From positions 43,119-107,118 of the forward strand of contig CAKTLG010000002.1 in NCBI GenBank assembly GCA_934572465.1: a stretch of DNA of 64,000 nucleotides, written 5' to 3'. Numbering within the stretch: the first letter of the stretch is position 1; each line of letters starts with the position of its first letter. Below, piece after piece: positions 43,169 through 51,871 of the stretch. The DNA is from an uncultured Oscillospiraceae bacterium. GTDB lineage: Bacteria > Bacillota > Clostridia > Oscillospirales > Oscillospiraceae. The translations under genes were made by a program, and so were the position numbers. The notes under the pieces are model-generated. The model searched no databases. It had not been told where the DNA came from and was given only the letters and a program-made list of their open reading frames with translations.

Positions 43169-44206
43169 ATGGAACTTGAGATCGGAAGCAGGATCAAAAC
43201 GCTGCGGCTTTCCAAAAGCATGACGCAGGAGCAGCTTGCGCAGACGCTGCACGTCAGCGCGCAGGCCGTGAGCAAATGGGAAAACGGCAGCTCCATGCCG
43301 GACATCCAGCTGCTGCCGCTGCTGTCCGTCACGCTCGGCACAAGCATCGACGCGCTCTTTTCCCTCACGGACGAGAGCCGCATGGAGCGCATCGACAACA
43401 TGCTGGACGATAAGCGCTTCCTCACGCAGCGGGAATTCGAGACCGAGGAGCGCTTCCTGCAGGATAAATGCCTCGACAGCGATGCGCCGCGCGCGACGCT
43501 CCTGCTCGCCAAGCTCTACTGCAAGCGCGCACGGGAATACAACGACCTCGCCTCTCCCCTCGCCCGCCGCGCGCTGGAGCTATCGCCCGAAAGCAAGGAG
43601 GCGCACAACGCCATCTTTGACGCCGAGGGCGGCGCGTATCTCGACTGGAATGCAACGAACCGCTACCGCACCATCGCCTTTTATCAGGACTTCATCGCCC
43701 GTCACCCGAACGAGCGCAGCGCGTATCTCTGGCTGCTCGACCTGCTGATCGCCGATGGGCGCTGCGCCGAGGCGCGGGAATATGCGGAAAAAATGCACCG
43801 CCTTGCCCCCACGTACAACGACGAGCTGTATCGCGGCCTCATCTGCAAGGCGGAGGGGAAATTCGACGAAGCACTCGCGCACTGGGCGGCGATGTGCGAG
43901 GCCTATGGGGATCGGTGGGAGCCATGGGTCACGCGCGCCAGCGAGCTTGCCAAGCTCTGCCGCTACGACGAGGCCATCGCGGACTACGAGCGCGCCATGG
44001 CGCTCATGCCGCACCCGCAGTTCGTCGATCCCGCCGAGGCCATCGCGCAGATCTGCGAGATCCGCGGCGACTGTGCGCGGGCCATCGCGTATTACGGAAA
44101 GATCATCGAGCTTCTGCGCACGGACTGGCACATCACACAGGGCGAAAGCATCGACGCACCGCAGCGCGCCATCGCGCGTCTGCGTGAACAAATGGCGGCG
44201 GGCTGA
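43169..44206 (+). CDS. XRE regulator with C-terminal TPR-like repeats
   Basis: 345 aa. Classical N-terminal HTH (residues 7-60, MTQEQLAQTLHVSAQAVSKW, then ENGSSMPDIQLLPLLSVTLG). From about residue 110 to the end are helical tetratricopeptide-like pairs (ARRALELSPESKEAHNAIFD, YDEAIADYERAMALMPHPQF). This resembles regulators that sense peptides or partner proteins through TPRs. No peptide-pheromone gene was seen nearby. The ATG has CGGAGAA upstream. Confidence 0.9.
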   Translation: MELEIGSRIKTLRLSKSMTQEQLAQTLHVSAQAVSKWENGSSMPDIQLLPLLSVTLGTSIDALFSLTDESRMERIDNMLDDKRFLTQREFETEERFLQDKCLDSDAPRATLLLAKLYCKRAREYNDLASPLARRALELSPESKEAHNAIFDAEGGAYLDWNATNRYRTIAFYQDFIARHPNERSAYLWLLDLLIADGRCAEAREYAEKMHRLAPTYNDELYRGLICKAEGKFDEALAHWAAMCEAYGDRWEPWVTRASELAKLCRYDEAIADYERAMALMPHPQFVDPAEAIAQICEIRGDCARAIAYYGKIIELLRTDWHITQGESIDAPQRAIARLREQMAAG

Positions 44207-44215
44207 ACTGCATAA

Positions 44216-44260
44216 GGCGCGCGGCGCGCGGGATGCTCTCCCGCGCGCCGCGCCGTCTTT
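44216..44260 (+). terminator. GC-rich terminator
   Basis: Long G+C stem GGCGCGCGGCGCGCGGG with its complement, ending GTCTTTT. Confidence 0.7.
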
Positions 44261-44305
44261 TCGCGCGTGGAAACGATCCTTCCCTTCGCACGTTGTTATG
44301 CTTTT

Positions 44306-45658
44306 TTACAGCTCCTCGCGCCGCAGCGCGCGCAGCAGCCGTTCGATCTGCCGCGCTTCCTCCTCCGAAAGCCGCCGCTTCCGCTCTTGCAGCGCGGCAA
44401 ACAGAAGACGCTCCCACTCCCGATCCAGAAACGCGTCGTCCGGATACTGCGCCAGCAACATCGAGAACGCCGGCAGGGGCAGCAGGGCGACCAGACGGTC
44501 AAGCTCGCACGCGCAAAGCTCCGCATCCGACAGAACATCCAGCAGGTCGGCAAGGGAATGCACCTTATGCAGAATAAGCGTTGCCTTTTCCTCGCTGTCA
44601 TCCGTCCGCAGGAGCTGTTCCACCAGCCCCCGGTATTCCCCGTCGTTCATCCTGTCGCCGTAGGAGAGGAGGATATGAGGCTCCTCCTCCGGATAGGCCG
44701 GTACCAGAAATACCTTGTCGAGCGTTTTCTGCTTCACCGCGTTCAGGAGCACGGGCACAAGCTTCGGGATGCACCGGAACGCGTACCGCACAGAGAGCTG
44801 CGGAAGATCCATTTTCTCCTCCAGCGCAAGCAGCGCCGCGCTCAGGCGCTCCTGCGTCCCATCCGCGGACAGGCCGTCAAACAGCCGGTACAGCGCGCAG
44901 ACATCATCATCCGTCAGGTTGAGCCGTTCCGGATTGCGCCCACACAGCGTAAGCCCAAGGGCGGAGAGCAGCACAGGCTCGAATATATTCATCGGCACGC
45001 TGCGGTGATCCGGCGTGAGCCCGCACAGCAAATGGTCGATATCCTGCGGCGCAAAGCGCACGCAGAACGCGTTTTCCGCCTGAAGGCGGCGCAGGTACTC
45101 CTCGATGAACTCGATCCCCTCCGCCTCCGGCCGCCCGAGCAAAACGGGATAGTCCGCCGTAATATGTATCTCATGGGCGGAAAACTGCGGGCGGTACAGC
45201 TTGAAAAAGCCGCTGATGCCGCCCTCTATGGTCGCGCGGTAATAGACGTTCGGCGTAGCGAGAAGCTCCGCCAGTATCCTCTTTTGCAGATGGCGGGAGA
45301 GCACCGTTTTCCGCTGCACACGCTTCATGCCGCTTTCAAAAAGCGCTTGCAGCGGCTCCGCGCGCAGCGCCTCAGCCGCCCGCTCCGGCGTCTGGTACGA
45401 CTTCAGCTGCACGCCGAGCACGAACAGGATCGAGGCGGTCAGCTCCTGCGCCTTCTCCACGGGAATGGAGCTGCTTTTGCCCCCGCTCCACCGCTCCGCC
45501 TGCTCTGCGAGGATCGCAAGCAGCGCCGTGCGTATCGCGGCCAGTTCCCTGTCCGACAAAAGACCGCACCGGCAGGCCTGCTCGATAAGGGACTGTGCAT
45601 AATGCCTCGGATCCAGCAGTTCCGGCTCGATCCGGCGGCGTATGTCAGGCATTTCCAT
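44306..45658 (-). CDS. DUF6179-like protein of unknown function
   Basis: 450 aa, soluble, largely helical, with no signal or membrane segment. Features include SGGKSSSIPVEKAQELTASI near residue 60 and LTDDDVCALYRLFDGL near 245. From memory it fits the DUF6179 group, which occurs with a DUF6323-type protein and a regulator; I could not check this. The start overlaps the upstream DUF6323-like gene by 14 bases. Role unknown. Confidence 0.72.
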   Translation of the reverse strand: MEMPDIRRRIEPELLDPRHYAQSLIEQACRCGLLSDRELAAIRTALLAILAEQAERWSGGKSSSIPVEKAQELTASILFVLGVQLKSYQTPERAAEALRAEPLQALFESGMKRVQRKTVLSRHLQKRILAELLATPNVYYRATIEGGISGFFKLYRPQFSAHEIHITADYPVLLGRPEAEGIEFIEEYLRRLQAENAFCVRFAPQDIDHLLCGLTPDHRSVPMNIFEPVLLSALGLTLCGRNPERLNLTDDDVCALYRLFDGLSADGTQERLSAALLALEEKMDLPQLSVRYAFRCIPKLVPVLLNAVKQKTLDKVFLVPAYPEEEPHILLSYGDRMNDGEYRGLVEQLLRTDDSEEKATLILHKVHSLADLLDVLSDAELCACELDRLVALLPLPAFSMLLAQYPDDAFLDREWERLLFAALQERKRRLSEEEARQIERLLRALRREEL

Positions 45659-46118
45659 CCTGTCCCTCCTTATAGCTCTCTATCGTTCTGCCGCGGCGAA
45701 TATGCTCCGACAAGCGGAACGCTTCGTCGTTGAGCAGCTCCAGCGAGCCGCGGCAGCGGCCGTTGAAGGCATTTTTCATAAATGCGATAACGTCGTCATC
45801 CGATATCTTGTCCCACGTACCGTTTTTCAGCTCGTAGAATAAGCCGATCAGCTCGCGCAGCGTGTCCTCGCAGCTGTCCCCGTCCATATAGGGCGAGCTG
45901 CAAAAGGCCAGGAGCAGCCGGTCGACCGCGCTCCCGTTCCATTCAATGCGCCCGCACTCCTTCAGCGCGCTCGTGCGCGCCCGCGCCAGCGCCGCAGCCT
46001 GACGCTCGGTCAGCCGCAGGCCGTATTTTTCGAGTTCTTCGTTGCAGGCAAGGAGGCTCTCCGCCGTCCGCCGCTCCATAAGCGGGTCGTCGATCACGAC
46101 CAGCGCGCCGGTTTCCAT
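45645..46118 (-). CDS. DUF6323-like protein of unknown function
   Basis: 157 aa, soluble. NEELEKYGLRLTERQAAALA near residue 27 and AFCSSPYMDGDSCEDTLREL near 72. I recall this pattern from DUF6323 proteins linked with DUF6179. The start overlaps the TetR stop (TGATG). Function unknown. Confidence 0.72.
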   Translation of the reverse strand: METGALVVIDDPLMERRTAESLLACNEELEKYGLRLTERQAAALARARTSALKECGRIEWNGSAVDRLLLAFCSSPYMDGDSCEDTLRELIGLFYELKNGTWDKISDDDVIAFMKNAFNGRCRGSLELLNDEAFRLSEHIRRGRTIESYKEGQDGNA

Positions 46119-46762
46119 CAGATACGCACCTCCAGAATGGCGTTGATGAGCTGCCTGAAGCCGTAGTCCAGCAGCTCATGCTCAGAGAGCGAGAGCTGCT
46201 TTGTGAAAAACTGGCCCTTGGTCTGCACAAGCGTCAAAAACGACGTGATGCCCGACCACAGGACATAAACGCTCAGCGTCGGGATGACGTCCTGCCGCAC
46301 AAGACCCTGTTCCTTCCCGCTTTCGATGAGCGCGGCGAGCATGTCGTTGATCTCCGTTCCCAGCAGCAGGATGCGTCTGAGCGTGTCGGAGCTGTCCTCG
46401 CGGGCAAGCGCCGCCGCGCTTGCCTGCGCGACATGGTCGGCCGAGCTGCGATACCTGCGCTGATAGTCTCCCATCGCCGCGCAGACCGCCCGATAGGCGG
46501 CGATAAAATCCCCGCTGCCGCCGATCGCGCTTTCAACGCCCTCCTTCAAAGCGATGAGGCCCTGCTCAACGATATAGTGCAGGATATTCTCCTTGCTCTC
46601 AAAATAGGCGTAGATCGTGCGGCGGCTGTATGCGGACGCTGCCGAAATGTCCTCTATCGTCGTCTGCTCATAGCCCTTTTCCGCAAAAAGCCGCTCGGCG
46701 GCGTTCATGATCCGCTCCCTGTGCAGGGCGGCGACCGCTTCCTTTCTGTTTTCTCTTCCCAT
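46118..46762 (-). CDS. TetR/AcrR family regulator
   Basis: 214 aa. N-terminal HTH: RIMNAAERLFAEKGYEQTTI, then DISAASAYSRRTIYAYFESK (residues about 15-60), the standard TetR pattern. The C-terminal ligand domain is helical. It heads its operon with the two DUF proteins and lies behind a promoter whose downstream edge carries a palindrome, so autoregulation is likely. Confidence 0.92.
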   Translation of the reverse strand: MGRENRKEAVAALHRERIMNAAERLFAEKGYEQTTIEDISAASAYSRRTIYAYFESKENILHYIVEQGLIALKEGVESAIGGSGDFIAAYRAVCAAMGDYQRRYRSSADHVAQASAAALAREDSSDTLRRILLLGTEINDMLAALIESGKEQGLVRQDVIPTLSVYVLWSGITSFLTLVQTKGQFFTKQLSLSEHELLDYGFRQLINAILEVRI

Positions 46763-46782
46763 AAATGCACTCTCATTCTATT

Positions 46783-46823
46783 TAGTATACTATTAATATA
46801 CCACATTTTGAGACACTTTGCAA
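46783..46823 (-). promoter_or_regulatory. TetR-operon promoter and palindromic operator
   Basis: TTGCAA (46818-46823), 17-base spacer, TATATT (46795-46800). A TAGTATACTA palindrome lies at 46783-46792 just downstream of the -10, a natural TetR site. Confidence 0.75.
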
Positions 46824-46876
46824 GCGTCACCCGCGGAAAGGCCGGCAGATCTCCTCACGCAGCCGGGCAAAAGCGC

Positions 46877-46910
46877 AAAAAGGCTGTGACCGCAAGGGTC
46901 ACAGCCTTTT
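46877..46910. terminator. Hairpin in gene-free stretch
   Basis: Stem AAAAGGCTGTGACC with its complement around GCAA, ending TTTT. Symmetric, so direction is uncertain. The rest of 46763-47414 holds only the TetR and nitrilase promoters; no supported gene was seen. Confidence 0.65.
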
Positions 46911-47237
46911 CCGCCTGATGACGAGGACTGTCAAAAGCGCCGCCGTAACTCCCGCCGGCGGCATTTGATCGCACGAGCCGAGTATCGGGATGGAGCGGCG
47001 CACAACCAGCCCGCCCGCGAGCAGGACGTCTCCCCGTGCAGCGCCGAGGGCGTTTTCCGGTCATGAAGCCCGAGCAGGAGCCGTGCGGCCTGTCCGACAG
47101 TCTTCGCAGCGACGACAAGATGTCCGACTTCTCCCCTACCGTCAACAGTGCGCTCAAAATGAGCGGCGGCGCGGACTCCGTCCGGATCGACCGCAGCAGC
47201 ACGCAGAAGTATTCGCTTTTTTACAGGGCAGTTTCTC

Positions 47238-47266
47238 TTGCACAATAAGCTTTGATCATATACAGT
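47238..47266 (+). promoter_or_regulatory. Possible promoter of the nitrilase-family gene
   Basis: TTGCAC (47238-47243), 17-base spacer, TACAGT (47261-47266), followed by a leader of about 140 bases. Confidence 0.4.
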
Positions 47267-47414
47267 ATAAGGGCAGAAAGAAAACCAGCCCTATGAAAAA
47301 GGCGATTTCTCCGATCCCGTCGCTCCTCATTGCGGCGCTTGTCCCGACCGCTCAGCCTGTGGCCGCTCTACGTTCTTGGATCGCACTGTGAATTATAAAA
47401 TGGAGGATCAGCAT

Positions 47415-48242
47415 ATGAGTAAGAAAATCAAGGTCGCGATATGTCAGCGCGGCGCTGCCGCCGCCACCCCTCAGGAAAATCTCAGGGAATCCATCGCCCT
47501 GATCGAACGCGCTGCTGCGGAGAACCCCGGCGTCGACATCGTCCTTCTGCCGGAGTACAACAACGGCATGGCCATAACGCCCGAGGAGGCGCAGGCGTGG
47601 GCCGAGACCATCCCCGGCCCGTATACCGACGCGATGTGCGCGCTGGCGAAAAAGCTGCATGTCAACCTTCTGCCGGGCAGCATCACCGAACAGGGCGACG
47701 ACGGCCGCACCTGCAATACGGCGGTGTTCATCGACCGCGAGGGGAACATCGTCGGGAAGTATCGCAAGATCCACCTGTTCGACGCGCTGGGCTTCAAGGA
47801 GTCCGACCATGTGCAGGCCGGCGACAGTCCCTGTGTGCTCGATACGGACATCGGCCGCATCGGCATCCAGCTGTGCTATGACTGCCGCTTCCCCGAGCTG
47901 GCCCGCACGGAGGTCCTTGACGGTGCGGAGATCCTGTTCATCATGGCCTGCTTCCCCAGCGGAAATCCGCTGCCCCCGCGCACGGATCACTGGGATACCC
48001 TGATCAACGCCATGGCGCTGCAGAATCTCACGTGGGTCTGCGCGGCAAATCAGTACGGCGCGGTGCGCACGGAGCATCCCTTTGGACGCAGCCGCATCGT
48101 CGATCCGTGGGGCACCCCCGTTGCGGTCGCGGGCAGCCACGAGGACATCATCTGCGCGGCTATCGATCTGGACTATCAAAAGACGGTCCGCGCCAATGTC
48201 GGCGGCTTAAGCAACAGGCGGCCCGATATCTATAAGCTGTAA
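47415..48242 (+). CDS. Carbon-nitrogen hydrolase (nitrilase superfamily amidase)
   Basis: 275 aa. The Glu-Lys-Cys triad is visible: Glu47 in LLPEYNN, Lys118 in KYRKIHLFD and Cys154 in QLCYDCRFPE. The spacing and the HLFD-x-x-G-F pattern fit the Nit2/omega-amidase and carbamoylputrescine-amidase side of the family, which hydrolyse small amides. The substrate cannot be assigned. The ATG is led by GGAGGATC. It is a single gene ending before a structured region and a strong terminator. Confidence 0.92.
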   Translation: MSKKIKVAICQRGAAAATPQENLRESIALIERAAAENPGVDIVLLPEYNNGMAITPEEAQAWAETIPGPYTDAMCALAKKLHVNLLPGSITEQGDDGRTCNTAVFIDREGNIVGKYRKIHLFDALGFKESDHVQAGDSPCVLDTDIGRIGIQLCYDCRFPELARTEVLDGAEILFIMACFPSGNPLPPRTDHWDTLINAMALQNLTWVCAANQYGAVRTEHPFGRSRIVDPWGTPVAVAGSHEDIICAAIDLDYQKTVRANVGGLSNRRPDIYKL

Positions 48243-48245
48243 GAT

Positions 48246-48375
48246 CCCTGAACGCCGCTGAAGACAGCGGCTGAGACTGGCGAAAAAACTCTAGCGGGCT
48301 TTTCCGACAGGAAACGATCTAACTCTATTTGCCGGCTTCCGCCGGCAAACTCTGCGAGGCCTTTTTGACACGCGG
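48246..48375. repeat. Structured non-coding element (REP-like candidate)
   Basis: Stem-loops GCCGCTG/CAGCGGC (near 48253-48272) and TTGCCGGC/GCCGGCAA with a four-base loop (near 48330-48350). Two imperfect direct repeats of the pattern AAACTCT-[A/G]-C-G-x-G-G-C-x-T-T-T-x-x-GACA occur near 48287 and 48349. There is no reading frame. It may be a chromosomal interspersed repeat or a small RNA. Confidence 0.45.
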
Positions 48376-48411
48376 AAGCCGCAGACGGCCCATACCGTCT
48401 GCGGCTTTTTT
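48376..48411 (+). terminator. Terminator after the nitrilase gene
   Basis: Stem GCCGCAGACGG with its complement around CCCATA, then six T. Confidence 0.88.
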
Positions 48412-48463
48412 CCATATCATGCGAAGGGCTGTCCCGTCAGCAAATGCTGGGGCGGCGCGCGCC

Positions 48464-48494
48464 AAAAACGGGGCCGGACTGAGCTGTCCGGCCC
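48464..48494 (-). terminator. Terminator of the SLH/TasA/SipW operon
   Basis: Stem GGGGCCGGAC with its complement around a six-base loop; on the minus strand it ends GTTTTT. It lies 65 bases beyond the last operon gene. Confidence 0.85.
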
Positions 48495-48558
48495 CGCTCT
48501 GCCGCCAAAGAACGGCTCGTATCTTCTTGCTCGTGCGCGGCAGGTCTCCTTCCTCCGT

Positions 48559-49497
48559 TCACGGGAGGAAATAGAACGCCCCCGCGTCCTCCTGCGGCCA
48601 ACTGTCCTCCGTACCCTGCTGCGCGGCGGCTTCCTCGGCGAGACGGGCTTCCTCGGCCGCTTGCCGCGTCTCCTCCGCGCGGCCGATCTTCTCCGCGACG
48701 AGCGCGCTGTACCGCATTTGCAGCGCCGTTAAGTACTGCTCATACCGCGGCGCGAGATAGAAGTCGTCAAAATCCTGCGCGCACACCGTTTCAAGGTTGG
48801 CAAGCGTCGGCACATTCGCGGGCCGCGCGCCCCAGCAGGCTTCCACGGCGAAATCGCCGCGCTGATATCCCGCGTCGTACAGCTCGCGGCCGACGGTGAA
48901 GCTCACCTGATCGCCAGGCTTTACGGCATGGCTGTAGTAGCGTGTCCCGTTGTACGTGACGGCAAAATAGCCCTTGCTGACGGTGCCCTCCGCCGTGAGC
49001 GTGACCGTGAGCAGGTCATACGCCGGCGCGGCGTTTTCGGCGCGCGCCTGCGCCAGCAGTGCAAGATCGGTCTGCGCGGCGTCATACGGCGCGATGTCCA
49101 GCTTCATGTCCGCGGCGTAGGCCGCGAACGTCTGCTCCTTGGGGGGGACGACAAGCGCCAGCAGCTCTTCATCGCTGAGCTTGTCCAGACCGGCGAGCGT
49201 CTGCGTCTGCGATGTCGTGGTCTTCTCTGGGAATATTTCTGCGCTCCGCACCGCGCTCACATCGGAGCGGGCGGCGGCGCTGAACCACGCCCACGTGCTG
49301 CCGAGGAGCAGCAGCGAGCAGACGCACACGCCCAGCACGGACGGCAGCAGCAGCTGGAACAGGCTCGGCGCGCCCCTCCGCGCGAGGCGGCTGGGGTGGT
49401 ATGGAATCAGTCGGCGCGCGTTTCGCGCGGTAAAAATATTGGTTTCCGTAGGACAGCGCTCCTTTCGGTGGGGTTTGCGCGGGCGATCAAAAGGCAC
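48559..49497 (-). CDS. SipW-dependent-type secreted protein, last gene of the operon
   Basis: 312 aa as called from a GTG. Around residue 45-72 is a hydrophobic segment ending L-L-L-G-S-T-W-A-W-F-S, the SipW-type signal motif seen in TasA-like proteins. An extracellular part follows with a beta domain and a C-terminal Ala/Glu-rich coiled coil (about 265-300). The start is doubtful. The GTG lies in a hairpin without a ribosome-binding site, while a perfect AAAGGAG sits nine bases before an in-frame ACG (49447-49449) that would give a natural N-terminus; a mutated ATG is possible. Likely a fibre-associated or cap protein (inference). Confidence 0.75.
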   Translation of the reverse strand: MPFDRPRKPHRKERCPTETNIFTARNARRLIPYHPSRLARRGAPSLFQLLLPSVLGVCVCSLLLLGSTWAWFSAAARSDVSAVRSAEIFPEKTTTSQTQTLAGLDKLSDEELLALVVPPKEQTFAAYAADMKLDIAPYDAAQTDLALLAQARAENAAPAYDLLTVTLTAEGTVSKGYFAVTYNGTRYYSHAVKPGDQVSFTVGRELYDAGYQRGDFAVEACWGARPANVPTLANLETVCAQDFDDFYLAPRYEQYLTALQMRYSALVAEKIGRAEETRQAAEEARLAEEAAAQQGTEDSWPQEDAGAFYFLP

Positions 49498-49547
49498 AAG
49501 GCGTCGCTCATGCCCTTTGATCGCCCCTCCCCCCGCAGGGGGAGGGG
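49481..49547. repeat. Two inverted repeats between operon genes
   Basis: GGGCGATCAAAAGGC (49481-49495) with its near-complement (49512-49526), then a CCTCCCCC/GGGGGAGG hairpin (about 49527-49547). Neither has a T run, so an RNA-processing or stabilising role is more likely than termination. Confidence 0.5.
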
Positions 49548-49556
49548 ATGGAAGTG

Positions 49557-51023
49557 TTACTTAACGGTAACAATCAACTGCTCAGAAGTGAGAATCTTGT
49601 GATAGTTCCCGCCCTCTTCGCCAGTCTGATAGGAAAACACATACTGATTTCCGGACATGACGAAGCTGCTTTCAACGATCACTCTAGTCGCCCATTTGTT
49701 GTAGTTCGGCATCGGAGCCGCGGTGAAACCATCAAACGAACAGCTATCAACCGTGATGTTGTAAGTAATGCCATCGATAATATGATCGAGGAAAATAGCG
49801 GACTTGGCTGTGTTGCCGGTATTCTTAAACTTGGAGTTTTTCACAGTCATATTGACAGGGGTGCTTCCCTCACTGTAAATCTTGATGCCATAACCGTCCG
49901 TGTTGAACTCACAGCCATCAAAGATAACATCCTTGCAGCCGTAGCCGACCTGAGAAACAGGCTCGGTAAAGGTGCAGCCGGAGAATACGAACTTGCTTGC
50001 GATGGTCTGCTTCAGCTCGCCTTTGAATGCACAGTCAATAAAGGTCACCACGCCGCCACGGGCGCAGATACCCTTAATTGCGCTGGAGTCAATGGTAATG
50101 CCCTGGAAAGTCAAGTTTGCGTTATCCTGGTAGCAGAGCGACCCCTCAGAGCCGGAGTTGACGTTCTGGAATTTGACCGTTGTGGTCTTGTCGCCGGTGA
50201 TCTTGATGTCAGAGGTCTGTCCCTGAGCCGGAGTGGCTACACCGCTGTCAAGGGCAACAGTGGTATTGGCAGGCAGCACGATCTGGGTGGGCGTGGTCTT
50301 GCCGGTATTAGCGTCAACAGTCTTCGCCGCAGTAATCGCGTCCTTCACAGCAGCGTTCACAGTATCCTCGTCGCCAGCGGAAATAGTAGTGGTGGCGACA
50401 TTCGGATACTCAGCAAACTTATCATACGTATTACCATTGCTGTCGCTCTCATAGCTGGCCTGCGTCGCAAGGACGGTGATGCCAAAGTCATCGATCTTCA
50501 GACCCTGATAGTCATTGCCCGCCGAAGACTGCATGTGACCTTTCACAGAGATGGTGGCAGTTTTGTCTGCGTGCAGTATTTCATCGGAGATGATCGTAAC
50601 GCCGTTGGCGAGACTGGCCTTGATGTCAGCGGGTTCGCCGTTGATCGTCCAGTCGATCACATCGAGCAGTGTCTTGCCATCGGCGGTTTTGTCGATGCTC
50701 CCCGCCTTTAAAACGACGCTGTACTTGAGTGCGAGATTACCGGCATTCTTGATCTGGAAGCTGTCCAGATCATAGGTGCAGTTCGGTTCCCAAAGGACGG
50801 TGGTGTCCGTGGTTTTCCAGTTCAGCGCCTGGGTATCGGAAAGCGGATTGCCAGACTCGTCCAGCAATTCTACCTTGAGCGTACCGGCCTCGATCTTGTT
50901 GACCTTGGTGCTTGCGGTGTCGGTGAACCATGCGAAGGTGGACCCGATCAGCATGGCAACGCAGAGAAACAGGGACATGACGCTGGAAAACAGTGCGTGC
51001 TTGGTCGTAATTTTGCTTTTCAT
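49557..51023 (-). CDS. TasA/CalY-like SipW-dependent protein fused to a beta-helix
   Basis: 488 aa. The N-terminus has the SipW-type signal (SLFLCVAMLIGSTFAWFTDT). The TasA/camelysin-like beta-sandwich (residues about 30-195) includes AGTLKVELLDESGN and FQIKNAGNLALKYSVVLKAG. The C-terminal about 250 residues are a right-handed beta-helix (FQGITIDSSAIKG, VIFDGCEFNTDGYGI). TasA-type proteins form biofilm fibres after SipW cleavage; the beta-helix fusion is unusual. It is preceded by a 131-base spacer with an 11-bp imperfect hairpin (51082-51121) and AAGGAG, so it may be produced at a different level from the upstream genes. Confidence 0.88.
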   Translation of the reverse strand: MKSKITTKHALFSSVMSLFLCVAMLIGSTFAWFTDTASTKVNKIEAGTLKVELLDESGNPLSDTQALNWKTTDTTVLWEPNCTYDLDSFQIKNAGNLALKYSVVLKAGSIDKTADGKTLLDVIDWTINGEPADIKASLANGVTIISDEILHADKTATISVKGHMQSSAGNDYQGLKIDDFGITVLATQASYESDSNGNTYDKFAEYPNVATTTISAGDEDTVNAAVKDAITAAKTVDANTGKTTPTQIVLPANTTVALDSGVATPAQGQTSDIKITGDKTTTVKFQNVNSGSEGSLCYQDNANLTFQGITIDSSAIKGICARGGVVTFIDCAFKGELKQTIASKFVFSGCTFTEPVSQVGYGCKDVIFDGCEFNTDGYGIKIYSEGSTPVNMTVKNSKFKNTGNTAKSAIFLDHIIDGITYNITVDSCSFDGFTAAPMPNYNKWATRVIVESSFVMSGNQYVFSYQTGEEGGNYHKILTSEQLIVTVK

Positions 51024-51081
51024 TGTGATTAACTCCTTCTTTCGAATTTTTGTTTGCCCTTTTCGGGCAGTTTGATTTTCC

Positions 51082-51121
51082 GGAGACAGCGCATCACGGG
51101 TCCACGCGCTGCGCTCTCTCC
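51082..51121 (-). promoter_or_regulatory. Intergenic hairpin before the TasA-like gene
   Basis: GGAGA-g-AGCGCA pairs with TGCGCT-g-TCTCC in the spacer between sipW and the TasA-like gene. No T run; possibly an mRNA processing or stability element. Confidence 0.45.
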
Positions 51122-51154
51122 GCTATGTAAACGGGCACTGCCCGCTGACATACG

Positions 51155-51862
51155 TTAGCTTACGGGCGCTTCGTCCTTCCCGTCCGCTTTCTCCGGCGGC
51201 TGGTCCTTGGCGAGCTGGGCCTTCAGCTCCAGCAGCTCCGCCATCATCCGCTGCGACTCCGCGCGCTCTGCCTCGATGCGCTCGCGCTCGCGCGTCAGCT
51301 CCGCCATCTGCTCGCTGCGGTACTGCTTGAAAACGCGCACGGTGTTGTACCCCTGCGTCCCGATCAGCAGCAAAAACGGCAGCAGGATGCAGCAGATGTA
51401 CCCGGGCGTCGTCTTGAGGAACGTGAAGAACGCGCCCACCTTCGGGATCGCGCGCTGGTACTTGCCGAGAATGTATGCGTCCGACGTCGGCACGGGGTCG
51501 TCCGCGTCCGTCGTCGTGCCGTAGGTCACGTAGCTCCGTGCGCCGGTGTCGTCCACGATGATCCGGCGGATCTTGTGTGTGAACGTCTCGCCGAAGCTGT
51601 TCGGGTCCTGCGACGTGAACGCGATGATATCGCCCTCCCGCAGCGTCGCGGGGTCGACGTCTTTCACGAGCACGAGGTCGCCGGACTGGAAATCCGTCGC
51701 GCTCATCGAGTCCGAGCGCACGATGTACGCCTTGTAGCCGAACAGCGCGCGGTCGTTGCGGTCGAACGTCCGCACGGCGATGATCGTGAAGATCATCATC
51801 GCAATAGCCGCGACCGCCAGCAGAACGGTCAGCACACGGCCGAGTATCTTCAATGCTTTCAT
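51155..51862 (-). CDS. sipW: Signal peptidase I, SipW (ER) type
   Basis: 235 aa. N-terminal TM (about 8-30). The catalytic Ser lies in VRSDSMSAT (about residue 50), followed by GDLVLVKDVD and LREGDIIAFTSQD. The general-base position reads F-T-H-K-I (His, not Lys), which marks the ER/SipW class. A second TM lies at about 155-175, followed by a charged coiled-coil tail of about 55 residues (RERERIEAERAESQRMMAEL). It should cleave the SipW-type signals of the two downstream gene products. RBS AAGGAG. Confidence 0.92.
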   Translation of the reverse strand: MKALKILGRVLTVLLAVAAIAMMIFTIIAVRTFDRNDRALFGYKAYIVRSDSMSATDFQSGDLVLVKDVDPATLREGDIIAFTSQDPNSFGETFTHKIRRIIVDDTGARSYVTYGTTTDADDPVPTSDAYILGKYQRAIPKVGAFFTFLKTTPGYICCILLPFLLLIGTQGYNTVRVFKQYRSEQMAELTRERERIEAERAESQRMMAELLELKAQLAKDQPPEKADGKDEAPVS

Positions 51863-51871
51863 GGTATCTCC

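Noticed and set aside
46931..47245. 104-residue minus-strand frame in the 650-bp gap
   Set aside because: No start signal or domain; composition is Arg/Ala-rich as in non-coding GC-rich DNA. Possibly a decayed gene, but not supportable.
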